DNA from: Selaginella tamariscina
Lineage: Eukaryota; Streptophyta; Lycopodiopsida; Selaginellales; Selaginellaceae
Length of the DNA stretch: 64,000 nt
Assembly (NCBI GenBank): GCA_003024785.1
Contig: PUQB01000087.1
Location: 360,214 to 424,213 of the forward strand
Reading direction: 5' to 3'
The first letter of the stretch is position 1. Each line of letters starts with the position of its first letter. The translations under genes and the position numbers were made by a program. This document shows positions 10,977 to 22,236 of the stretch, piece after piece. The notes beneath the pieces are model-generated. The model was given only the letters and a program-made list of their open reading frames with translations, did no database searches and was not told the DNA's origin.

Positions 10977-13264
10977 TCATGCTAACCACTCCTGCTCTAA
11001 TGGCCGTAACTTGTACTGCATAATAGGTATACCATCACGTACGGAGAAAAAGAATTGTAGCGGCACAAGGTGACCAACTAAAGAATCACTCCCCTCTTTT
11101 ATATACTTCTTAGAAATTTTGAAGTCTGGCACCTCAGTCACAAGCAAAGCACAACTTTTTTTGGAGATGTAGTTTTCAAAAAGATTCATCATAGGCGGTA
11201 AGGTAAGTGCACTTGTCCTTTTTGTAGAGTTGAAGACCTTGTTAAAGAACGCATCAATATCTTTATGAGTGTGACCAACCATAAGAAAACTGAGCGTGAT
11301 TGTCTCAAACACACCTTTGGCAACAAGCATTGACAAGTATGCTAGCACATATCTAGAAAATAAAAGTAAGTATGAGCTTGAGAAACCCTTAAGTAAAATG
11401 ATTTACCTATTTTTGTTCTCGTGCACAATTATCCATTTGTAAAAGCAAATAACGAGGAAGCTTATTTGATGTTGAGGACACATGTACACTATTTGAGCTA
11501 GATCCCTCCACTGAACCTGAACTCTCAACAGGGCCATCTATTTTTTGTAGGCTGCTGACAATGCCTCTCATATTCCCAAGTAGCCTCAAGTGCAGACGTG
11601 TTCATGAGAGCATTATGTAAAGGTTAAAGGTGTTGTTTCTTCACTTTGAGATCACTGATAAGACTGTTTGTGAGTGGGCTTTAAGGTTTTGAAACACATG
11701 GCCAACGACCCAATAGTGAAATTGGAGTTAGACCAATGTGGAAGTAAAAGTGTCCATATGACTCACAACCGTGTCCATGTGTTAGCACACCTGTCAATGA
11801 AATCGGAAGTTTCATGACATTTCCAAGGCACTTTAGTGTTGCAACGAGCTTTGGAATGTGGGTCTTTAATGATCCATCTTGTCATGGATCAAGCACAAGT
11901 ACTCTGATGGGCGTGACACAGAAAGCATGCGATGTGCATAGTACTGAGACCGGCAAGTTTATTGTGCAATCATGTGGGCCTCCATCTTCTTTTGAATGGC
12001 AGTGATCTCCACCAAGGTTTTTGCACAAGCCTCTGCAGCCTTCAATGATGTACAAGTGTCACACTTGGAAAAGCTAGAGTGTTTTGCAATCTCCACATCC
12101 TTAAAATGAGTATTCCATATGTTGTTGAAGGTACTACTGCAGATTGCTTGCAACCCCATCAAGCTTAGGCACTTGTTCACATGTTCACACAGCTTCAATT
12201 GAGTGTAGATCGAAGGCAAAACCTTGAGATTTTCCCTGACCCCTGCATTTGTGGTTCGGCATTTGTGAGGCATCCTGTCTGCATTTGCTTCCACAAAAGC
12301 CTTGAGTATCTCTATGGCTGCCATAATGTGAGAGCGGGTTTTGACCAAGCGAGTGTTCCCATGTACTGAGGTCCGCGCTCCATCTAGCCACTCATCCCTC
12401 CGACGGTAGAACGTGGTCTTTGGGATCCCGTATATACTGTACCAAGCTTTGAAGCATATGGCCACCTTATTAAATACCATGGATGTACTCTGATAACTTG
12501 TGTCCGAGGCCATTCCATCAATACACCCAGTTAGTGTAGCATATACAAACTCATGCCTTTGCTTTTGGGTGAGCGTACGAAAGACATGTCTACATTGGGT
12601 AATTTCATTCTGGTCTCCATCTGACAACACTTCTTCTTGCAGCAGTCAATCGTGGAAATGCTCGTAACATTTCGGAAGATGTAGGATCCATCTTCCCCAT
12701 CTTGCTGAAACTTGCAGGGGAAGATCTACAACCCATGAATCGCCTTTTTCTTACAATAGGACCAATGCAAGGAACCTCTTCAAATATGAGTTGTTCTTCC
12801 GGGTTGTTATTATTGAAATCCAACCCAGAATATGTTGAACCATCTTGCCGTCTTAATTCAAATGTTTGCCACCTCACGAGGGATCCAGGATGCAAAGTGC
12901 CATTAGTGAAACCTCTGTCACAACTACACCCACGAAGTTGGACCCTAGTTTCTCTTCTGACACTGCTTCCATTGGATTTATAGCTGTGATGATGCCTCTC
13001 CCAACCTCAATCTCATGAAGAAAGAGAATCACCTCATCCATCACAGCAGGCAAGCCATCATCTGGAAAACTCGTGCTACTGTTTGTTTGACTTTGTATAT
13101 TCTGTGTCAGCCTTGACTTCATCTAAATTCCACAATACAGGAGAACCCTCCTTAAATTCCATTCTCGGAACCTCAACATGCTTGAAAATGATGTTCACCC
13201 ATACGTACACACAAGATCCTTGGGCAATATTGTGACATGATGCATTATCATCTCGAACTTCCAC
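10977..13264 (-). pseudogene. DUF7869-type transposon protein, decayed
   Basis: The minus strand carries a protein of the DUF7869 family, a domain found in many plant and animal mobile-element proteins and probably transposase-related; biochemistry unproven. The C-terminal exon (10977-11350) holds GVFETITLSFLMVGHTHKDI, the family's VGHTHxDID signature. The exon before it (11407-11589) ends with LLLQMDNCARE, the conserved MDNC motif. Further upstream are a region resembling the LTHGHG motif (about 11760-11860, with stops), a Cys-rich stretch SKCDTCTSLKAAE (about 12030-12065) and N-terminal pieces to 13264. Stops lie in the 11600-11960 region and a base appears missing just before the donor at 11407. 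No terminal inverted repeats could be assigned. Confidence 0.72.
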
Positions 13265-13476
13265 AGTTCCAATGCCAACTATCTCATTGTTCCGAAGAAG
13301 ATTACTTTATCTTCAGTATTATACATATTGTCCTGCATATAAATAATTGTGTTATTTATGATATCTGTTTATGCAATATTTCTAAGAAATCATAAACTAT
13401 GGTTGCTTAATAATATGCATGTGTAATAATACATAATTATATAAAGATAATATCTCATGCTTTATTAATATAACTG

Positions 13477-14290
13477 ATGGGCAGAATTAATCTCGCCCAC
13501 GACTCCATCCGACGAGGAACGATGGGCGGATTAATCCTGCCGCAGACTCTACCCCATCGGAGAGTCGGCGAGATTAATCCCGCCGTCGACTCTACCCCAT
13601 CGGAGAGAGTCAGCGGGATTAATCCCGCCGCCGATTCCCTCCCGCGAGGAAGAATTGGCGGGATTAATCCCGCCGCCGACTCTACCCCTCGGAGAGAGTC
13701 GGCGGGATTAATCCCGCCGCGATCTTCCCCGTCGGATCTTCCTCGTCGGTGAGAGTCGGCGGGATTAATCCCGCCGCAAATCCCTCGACGAGGAAGGGGC
13801 GGGATTAATCCCGCCACAACACTGACGACCGAGAATAGGCGGCGGGATTAATCCCGCCCACAACACTGATGATGGAGAATAGGCGGCGGGATTAATCCCG
13901 CCCACAACTCTACGAAGGGGAATAAGCGGCAGGATTAATCCCGCCCACAACTCTCTCCGAAACTATGATTTCAAAGAGATTCGGGATGAATCCTGCCCAC
14001 AAATATTTAAAACAAGAAAGTGGTGGCGAGATTAATCCCGCCTCCCCTTCTCTGCCTTCTAAAATGGTTGGCGAGATTAATCCATAGATAACTCTTTCTA
14101 ATAAATTCAAGTAATTCTTTATCAATTGAGAGAGTTATCGACGAGATTAATCCCGCCGCTCTTTTTAAAAGCGGAGAAGCATTGCCCGGATTAATTTTGT
14201 CATAGTTATTAAAGAGATGGTGGTGGGATTATCCCGCTACCTCTTCGAAGAGGCAAAAAAAATGGCCGGATTAATTTCACCGCCCCGGCT
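13477..14290. repeat. Palindromic ~45-bp minisatellite array I
   Basis: About 15 units spaced 40-55 bp apart, each centred on the perfect 18-bp palindrome GGCGGGATTAATCCCGCC or a one- to three-base variant (e.g. 13656, 13701, 13756, 13797, 13841, 13884). Spacers are of the type GACTCTACCCCTCGGAGAGA. The units decay toward 14290. The palindrome reads as an open GGINPA/AGLIPP peptide in some frames, so ORFs here are artefacts. Confidence 0.95.
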
Positions 14291-14930
14291 AATCGAGAAT
14301 ATTAAGTTAGAAGTATATTTAAACGGGATAAATCCCTAACAACATATATTGTAATCCTAATGCATTCCTAAATCCCTAAATTCTAAAATTTAAGAGAGAA
14401 TGTAAGAGAGTGAATTTTATAAATATATTTAAATTTATTTATAATACTTACTTGTAAACAGCACTGAAGGCGCTGCTTTCTATAAATAATAGCGCACCCA
14501 ATTTAATGTCGCTCCTGAGCTGATCACTAAAAAAAAAAGAAAATCTGAAGAGTGAAAAATAAAAAAATGAAGAAACCCTTGCCGGAGAAAGAACCAGATC
14601 TGAATTTGAATAGGAAATTGAATGCATTTTCAAATTTACATGTCAGACCGACAATACTTATGTCAGAAATTCAAAATTTTTGAAATAACAGAAAAGAAAA
14701 TTTAAAATGAATTGAAACAAATAACTGACAGTCTAACATATATATTTTCCAATTCCAATGAATATTTTAAAATTGCATTTAATGTCATTCAAGTGCTTCA
14801 AGCTGTTTAATATTACGAAATTTTTGTAATTATTTTACATTTTTAATATTCAAGTATATATTATTAAGTTATATTATATTATATATATATATATATATAC
14901 ACTAATACAATAAATAAATTGAAATATTAT
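14291..14930. other. AT-rich DNA without recognised gene
   Basis: No credible reading frame or RNA gene. It ends in a TA run at 14880-14900. Confidence 0.5.
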
Positions 14931-15640
14931 TTAAAATATATCCATAGTCTATTTATTAATATTATTTTCTTAATTACTCAAGTAATTAATTTACATTTCC
15001 TACTATTAATGGGATATTCTTTATTATTTTCTTATCATAATTAAATTAGTCTTATTCTTAATTATCTCAGTAATTATTCTACATTTGTATATATTAATGA
15101 GATTTTCTCAATTAATTTGTTATTATTTCAAGAATATTCCTATGTTAAACCTTATTATCAATATTAAATTAATAATATTATTAAACTATATATGACTATA
15201 TATAGATAAAATGATGTATTATTATGTATAATTTAAAATATGTTCATAGTGTGTATATTAATATCATTTTCTTAATTACTTGAGTAATTAATCTTCTTTA
15301 TATTAATGCGATATTCTTTATTATTTTCTTATTATTCCAAGAATATTTCAATATTAAACATGATATCATAATTAATTTAGTTAATTATTTCAGTACTTGA
15401 TCTACATTTGTATATATTAATGGGATTTTCTCAATTAATTTCTTATTATTTCAAGAATATTCTAATGTTAAACCTATTATCAATATTAAATTAATATATT
15501 TAAAACTATAATATGGCTATATATTAGATAAAATCATATATTATTATGTATAATTTAAAATATGTTCATAATGTGTTTATTAATATTATTTTTTTAATTA
15601 TTCGATGTTTGTTTTGCACACACATATATAAACACAATCA
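14930..15640. repeat. AT-rich tandem repeat, ~300-320 bp unit
   Basis: The block around TAAAATATRTYCATAG recurs at about 14933, 15233 and 15556. The accompanying ATTAATGGGATTTTCTCAAT and CAAGAATATTCYWATGTTAA stretches recur at about 15095/15420 and 15130/15450, so there are about 2.3 divergent copies. No gene seen. Confidence 0.65.
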
Positions 15641-15779
15641 TAAATTTATATATACACGTGCACACGCATTAGAAGCACTTACAGAGACACATATGCACAC
15701 ACATGCACATTGCCCTAAACCAAACTTGAGAAATTATATGTTGCTTCTTTATTGAAAACATCATGTTTAACGCATGTAT

Positions 15780-16400
15780 GATCTATATGTACTCAGTCTG
15801 TGTGTATGTAACATATTGAATTTACACATGTAATATATATGTATGTCTGTGTGTATACACGTGCATGTATATATGTGTACTAATATATGCAATGTGTACG
15901 ATTTTCATTTGTTAATACTCTATCTCTTCTCTCATACATACACCAATGTCACCATGCATAATCCCTTCTCTCATACATACACACCATGCATGATCATGAT
16001 TCATAATATGTAGCATGTCTCTCTTACACACCATGCATGATCCATAATATGTACTGATGTTACAATATTATATAATATGTATAATGTATATCTATGTATA
16101 ACACTCACTTCTCTTATACATAAACACCATGCATGATCCATCCTAACCCTAAACCCTAAACCTTAAACCCTATGTAACACATTGAATTTACACATCTAAT
16201 ATGTATGTATGTCTGTGTATATACACGTGTGTATGTATATGTGTGTACTAATATATGCAATGTGTATGAATTTAATTTGTTAACACTCTTTCTCTTCTCT
16301 CATACATACACATCATGCATGATCCATAATATGTATTGTCACTCTTCTCTTATACATACACACCATGCATGATCCTATACTCTGTCTCTCTAATATTAAT
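15780..16400. repeat. Tandem duplication with interstitial telomere-like motif
   Basis: A stretch containing GTAACAYATTGAATTTACAC, ACTAATATATGCAATGTGTA and CTCTTCTCTCATACATACAC occurs at about 15808-15950 and again at about 16175-16315. CACCATGCATGATCCATAAT-type motifs are scattered between. Between the copies, 16143-16171 reads CCCTAAACCCTAAACCTTAAACCC-like sequence, a short plant-type telomere repeat remnant. Confidence 0.7.
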
Positions 16401-16870
16401 ATGTACTAATATATACGTATGTTTATGTGTATAGTACTAATGTATCGCTGCACATGAAACTTTAACACTTTCATGGATACATACATGTTAAACCCCTGCA
16501 TGATTTTTATTCTTGGGGTGTATGTGATACACCCACGCACACGCACACGCTGATAATATAATGAAAGAATATTCGTTTAGGGCGAATCTATAGTTTATTC
16601 TTTTTAGGGTTTAAGTATATTCTTAGAAGGAATATTCAATTAAGGTTAATATATATTCTATTCCTTTTAGGGTTTTGATATATTCCTAGGGTTTCAAGAC
16701 GGAGGCGGCGGCTGTGAAATCTCCTTCTCTCTCTCTCTCTCACACGCATATATATTTATATGTGTGTGTATCTTAATAATATAATTTAGATCTTTATCTC
16801 TCGCACACACACGCACACTCGTATACATATACACACACAGATATATATATATATATATATATATTATATC
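16400..16870. other. Non-coding DNA, microsatellite onset
   Basis: AT-rich DNA passing into (CT)n at 16722-16742 and CA/TA microsatellites. No gene seen. Confidence 0.5.
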
Positions 16871-17180
16871 TGTGTGTGTTTGTGTTTGTGTATCTGTATA
16901 TTATATTAATTTATTAATTTTATCTCTTTTACATGCATGCACACTCTTGTATAGTTTCTATTTATTTATCTATTTCTCGCACACACACGCACACCCCTAT
17001 ACATATATATATATATATATTTATACACACACACACACATATGTGTGTGTGTATCTGTATAATTTTATTGATTTGTTAATTGTATCTCTCGCACACACAC
17101 GCACACTCCTGTATATATATGTGTGTGTGTTTGTTTATCTATATGATTTTATTTGTTTCACACACGCATACACACGATAT

Positions 17181-17213
<33 letters not shown>

Positions 17214-17580
17214 CCTATGTACATGTATACATACATATATTATGTGTACCAGTATCTGTATAATTTTATTTATTTATTTATCTCTCGCACACACCCGCAC
17301 ACTCCTGTATATACATATACATATACATAAATATACATATACATATACATATATGTGTGTGTGTATCTATATAATTTAATTTATTTAGCACACACATACG
17401 ATATACATATACATATACATATGTGTGTGTATTAGTATAATTTTATCTGATTTGTCTATTTCTGGCACACACACGCACTCTCCTACACACACATATACAT
17501 ATATAATATAATATATATATATATATATGTGTGTGTGTGTTGTGTGTGGTGTGTGGTTGTGTTGGTGTGTGTTGTGTGTG
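16870..17580. repeat. Microsatellite-rich left arm of the inverted duplication
   Basis: A divergent ~100-200 bp tandem pattern of (CA)n, (TA)n and the link TGTATAATTTTATT...CTCTCGCACACACACGCACA. The reverse complement of 63580-64000 contains the same sequence (including GTGTACCAGTA and CATACACACGATATACA), which makes this the outermost visible part of the inverted repeat. Long CVCVCV/THTHTH reading frames here are simple-repeat artefacts. Confidence 0.85.
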
Positions 17581-18560
17581 TAGCGGCGGGATTAACCCCG
17601 CCGCTATATGGTTAGCCCCTCGGCAGCGGATTAATTCCACCGCCCTTTAGGCAGGCTATTCGGTTAGCTTCATGAGCGGCGGGATTAATCCCGCCGCCAT
17701 TTCAGGCAGATTATTCAGTTAGACTCATGAGCAGCGGGATTAATCCGCTGCCTACGCATGCCTTGCACAGAATCCGACGGGATTTATCCCGCTGTCATTG
17801 GCCTGTCTGAAGGGCCTAGGCGGCGGGATTAATCCCGCCAGATTCCGCACATGGCATTGGTGTCCAACGGGATTAATCCTGCCGCATACACATGCCCTAC
17901 GCAGAATCGAGCGGGATTTATCTCGCCGCCATTGGCATGTTTGAAGGGCCTAGGCGGCAGGATTAATCCCGTCGGATTCCGCACAGGGCATTGGCGTTCG
18001 GCGGGATTAATCCCGCCATGTACGCATGCCCTACGCAGAATTGGGCAGGATTTATCCCGCTGCCAAAGGCCTGCTTGAAGGGCCTAGGCAGCGGAATTAA
18101 TCCCGCCCAATTCCGCGCAGGGCATTGGCGTCCGGCGGGATTAATCCCGCTGCTTAAGGCCCGAGTGAAGGGCCTGAGCGGCGGGATTAATCCCGCCGAG
18201 CCTTCAATGCTTGTTAGAGGATGAATCCCGCCACCCTTCCCTTTTTCCTCCATTGGTGAGTCGGACCAATCCCAAACATTTCTGTCTAAGACGTAGAAGG
18301 TTTACAACATACCAATGGAAGGGATTGAAAAGGGTGGCGAGATTCATTTCACCATCCCTTACATGGTGGCGAGATTAATCCGCCGCCTTTCTGGAGCCAC
18401 TGAAGGGGTGTGCCAAATAAATCCTGCCAAGTTCTCTTTGAGACCGAGAAGGTTGGCAAGATTAATCTTGCACTCCCGTTCAGGGCCTTCAGAAAGGTGG
18501 CGAGATTAATCCCGTCCACTCTTTCAGGAGGCATTGAAGGGTGGCGAGATTAATCCCGCC
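17581..18560. repeat. Palindromic ~45-bp minisatellite array II
   Basis: About 20 units of the GGCGGGATTAATCCCGCC palindrome, exact or degenerate, at ~45-bp spacing. Spacers alternate between TTCCGCRCAGGGCATTGGCG-like and AGGCCTGTTTGAAGGGCCTA-like sequence, unlike array I. The array is matched in inverted order by 62110-63575. Confidence 0.95.
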
Positions 18561-18674
18561 GCACCTTCCATGTGAATATATATGTGTATTAATATATATA
18601 AGTTGCATATCTCATTTTATTTACTTTTATCATCTTATCATAATATTTCGAGTAAAAGCTAGGAATCTATGTAA

Positions 18675-18759
18675 AACTGTCCAGAGCTCACATTTGTGGT
18701 GGTTCTAAAACGAAATGTTATCTTTTTTTGCACTAGCACAAAGTGAGCTTTGGACAGTT
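18675..18759. mobile_element. 85-bp hairpin / MITE-like inverted repeat (copy B)
   Basis: Terminal inverted repeats of about 23 bp, AACTGTCCAGAGCTCACATT and, reverse-complemented, AACTGTCCAAAGCTCACTTT, enclose a short loop. The same element lies at 61919-62005 in copy C. No coding potential and no clear target duplication. It sits between satellite array II and the 5' end of gene X, so it could also be a promoter-proximal hairpin. Confidence 0.6.
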
Positions 18760-18859
18760 AATTCCGTCTTCTCTCTGTGTATTATTTTTGTATATTCGGG
18801 TTTATACAAGTGTGTGTGCGTTTTTATATGATTTGTATTCATAGTGTATTATTTTGCAG

Positions 18860-21800
18860 AAGGACGATTTAATTAAACAAGGAGATCGAGTCATTAGTAT
18901 GGAGTCGTCGTAAATTCTGGGTAAGAATTAAAATAAAATCTGTTATACTCGGATATGTGTTGAAAATAATCATTTTTGTATTCAGATGTGGAATTGAGGT
19001 GACATTAAAGACGAGAGCAGGAGAAGAGATGGGCAGGGGGATTCTGGAATCAACTTGGCCATATTTCAAACTAAACGGGAAGCGCATTGGAACAACCATG
19101 GTTGCTGTCAAATAACCTCTGTCACATCGCATGGACAAGCAAAACAATGGAAAGTGGGTGTGCTAGTCAAGCATCCGAAAGCATGCTGCGAACCCAGATT
19201 GAACGATGCTCGACACATATGCCTTGTTCCATCCAATGTCACGTTCTCGGATCCAGAGGTCGCCAGTTACAACATTAATTTCGGGTGGTTTTGTCGACTT
19301 GTGGATAATGACGTTCACGTGTTCACTAATGATGTTGACCGTGGAGTTCTTCTTCAACTCAACGAAAGCCCATCTATGGAGGGGATCCAACTGGATGTCT
19401 ACTTCGAAGATCTTCAGACTCATCGAGTAGGTGTATTCAGAGAGATTCTTCACAATACAGAAAATCACAAGTGGAGCAATCGTCCCTCTTCACATTGAAG
19501 AAGAACACAGCGACATCATAAAGGGAGAGAGGGTGGCTTGGTCTCAGGTTCTTTACAGATCACGTTCAATTTGCTTAGAAAATTTGGGAGCTGGAAGAGT
19601 GTGCCGAGAACATTAGAACAGCATCAATCGGGGATCACACATGTTGATTCGGATCGTAAAAGAAAATCATCGTCGTTTTGTCAGCTGCACCTGTGGCATC
19701 CCATGCTGCAATAAGCCAAAGGAAATGATGTTGGATGATAGGATTTACAGTGTAGGGTTAAATATTGCAGCGTCAACCCAAACTTCAATTACAGGCCACT
19801 CAACCAGGAACGTGTAGCTGAGCTCATGGAGAAGATGAAGGACGACAATTCTTACACCGTTCCACATAATGCTGTTTTGTGCGCATACTACGAGAGAAAC
19901 AAAGGCGCTGACAAAGTGTGGATCACAACACCAGAACAAATGAGGAAGGTTCAGACGGAGAATAAAAATCATTAAGTACTACATCATTAGTGGCCAGCAC
20001 ACAATAACGGCAGCCCAACGACTTCTCGACAACACAACAAAGGAACGATGGCAACAAAACTTTCCGAGCATACCCGTGAGAAGCTGACGAAAAGATCGGC
20101 GTTTTTAGCGAAGCGAATCTCACAATCGAGCAGTACCATAAGTTATCGGCGGAATGGGACGCTGCAGACACCAACCACTACAACAGCAAAATATGGGAGA
20201 GTTCAAACACACGCGAGCCGTGTGGGAATCTCTTCAGCGACCACAAAGAGCTACCGCAGGAAATACACAATCTGCGGACTACCGGGTAAGCAAATTGTTT
20301 GGGCGGGATTTATCTCGCCGGTATATTAATCTGTCTTTTTTTCAGAGAGTTGAAGAAATTGTAGCAGTTGATTTTGCCCAGGTGGGCGGAAGGAAACATC
20401 CTTTTTGATGATGTTGATTTCTTGTCCCGAGATAGGATCTTTGCCAAATGGTTGGGGATTATGGAATCCTTTGCAAAAGGAACACTGAAGAAGAAGCAGA
20501 CAAGTGAAGGGAGCCCTCAGAGAAGTCTGCAAAGAAACCCAGTAAGACGCCGAAGGCTAAGTCTGTTCAATCTATAAAGGATGTAGACAACGATTTCAAG
20601 CTCACATGGTTGAAGCCTTTAAATGGAACAACGATGGAGGAGATGGAAGTCTTGGCTGATTTGGTGATTGATGCAAATTACAGATTAACAACAGCAGCCC
20701 ACCTCTCCTTTTCATCTCAAGGCAATGGAGTTGAAGACGGTCAGGCACTTCAAGGAGTGGTTGGGAATACACTGCCACAAACTGGGTTGGACCTCGGCTT
20801 CAACATACGAAGAGGTCAGCAAATATTTGCATGTGACAAATGATATGCTTGTCGAATGGGTGAATCAATCGGAAGATCTGGGCAAGAATCTATTGCACGC
20901 CAACGCCAAAAGGAGAACATTGCGATGACGCCTTCTCTTATGGCAGTCCTTCAGCAGCGGAGAACCGAATGAACCTTATAAAGGAGGATGCTACGAATCA
21001 CGACAAGCCCTACAGATGTTTGTTGTTGGATTCGGAGACTTTATGGGGTACCATCACTGCTTGTAGGAAACCGTTTCAATTGTTCGTGATGGATCGGCGG
21101 GTGTCAAAAAATCCTTCGACAGACAGGACATAGAGGATTTGGTGGAGAAACTTAGCCGTGCAAGCATATACAAAGAAGGTATTTATTATTGAATTCATAC
21201 TTGCACTCTTGACTGATATCTACGTTTTCAGGTATTTATTTCTTGATTCTTGCTCATGTCACCGATACCTTTGCCTTCGCCTTTGCCAAGAGGAATAAAC
21301 TCGTTGGACAGGATTTTATATGAATGATGCTGATCCAAGTGCATTGATTTTGTTCACTTGGTTGTTAGGAATGCGCCAAACAATTTCAAACTTCCAAATG
21401 ACTGGCCAGGCATCTGTTTGCACTCCAACGGCCCTGAACCTCCATCCGATACACCGATAGCTAGAGTGACGTATTCGGCAATGTACGTTATCCAAACATT
21501 ACAAGTCAAGCGGCACGGAGCATCGTCAACTTGATCAGGGGTCCTCACAGTGATGCGTGGGTTTTTGACTACTGCACTAGGGGGTCCGTCTTGAAGGAGT
21601 GTTACCTTCGGGATACATGTGTGTTTGCCGTTGAAAAGGATAAGACCATGGTTGAGGACCTGAACAAGTGGATAGAAGAGGTTCTCAACTGATACCCCAA
21701 CAAACCCATAAAGGATATTTGAGAAAGTTCCCTCCATAAGTGCGATAGCTCTGAAGACGAATCTGGTTCAATGTCGGAGTCTGAGGACGAACTTCAATCA

Positions 21801-21968
21801 GATATTAGACCGGAAGTTATCTCGAGGAGTACAGAACATTCACACTCCATTACCCATGGAAACATCAATAGAAGATACGAAGATCTTGAACCATCTCACA
21901 AGCGGCTTAGACCTTCTTCGCCTCACTCAGAAGGTAATAGCGAAGAAGAATTGTTAATGAGTTCTTAG
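18860..21968 (+). pseudogene. Gene X copy B: ParB/methylase-like fusion
   Basis: Full-length copy of gene X (see 58683-61816), with small frame breaks. The first recognisable exon begins at 18860 after TTTTGCAG. The exon with CGIEVTLKTRAGEE and VPSNVTFSDPEV follows (18987-19500). The ParB-like core reads YRPLNQERVAELMEKM at about 19790-19840 and YYIISGQHTITAAQRLLD at about 19976-20030. An intron at 20285-20345 contains the palindromic satellite motif; a second intron lies at 21179-21231. The methylase-like region and the acidic tail end at 21968. This copy preserves the ParB core well, but several single-base breaks make it non-coding as written. Confidence 0.72.
20302..20319. repeat. Degenerate palindrome inside gene X intron (copy B)
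   Basis: GGCGGGATTTATCTCGCC within intron 20285-20345, the same site as in copies A and C. Confidence 0.8.
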
Positions 21969-22236
21969 AGTGACGAATAGTTGTAAATGAGTGTAACATA
22001 AGGCATTTTTGTATATTTCGTTTATATTTGTACAGAAAATAAATTCTCAAGGATTAATGAAGCTTTTAGTTCAAACATGGGTCACACATTAACAAGGTAA
22101 ATAATATACCTTGATAATTTTAAGGTCAGCTAATTATCATTTTGCAGATGTAATGAAACATTGAGAACATGGATTTTCAGCATTGCCATGAGGTAAGAGA
22201 GGGGTTTGGCGACAATTTCTTGTGCCACATGTCAGA

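Noticed and set aside
13477-14290. CRISPR-like array (regularly spaced palindromic repeats)
   Set aside because: Spacing is regular, but spacers are related to each other rather than unique, repeats vary, the context is a plant nuclear genome and no cas genes are present. It is a minisatellite.
16872-17379. 152-aa and 99-aa frames rich in THTHTH, YIYIYI and CVCVCV
   Set aside because: Translation of CA/TA/GT microsatellites, matched by similar frames at 63604-63984; no domain content.
17851-18253. Long reading frames with GGINPA / AGLIPP peptides
   Set aside because: They arise because the palindrome lacks stops in several frames on both strands; similar peptides appear in all arrays and on both strands at once.
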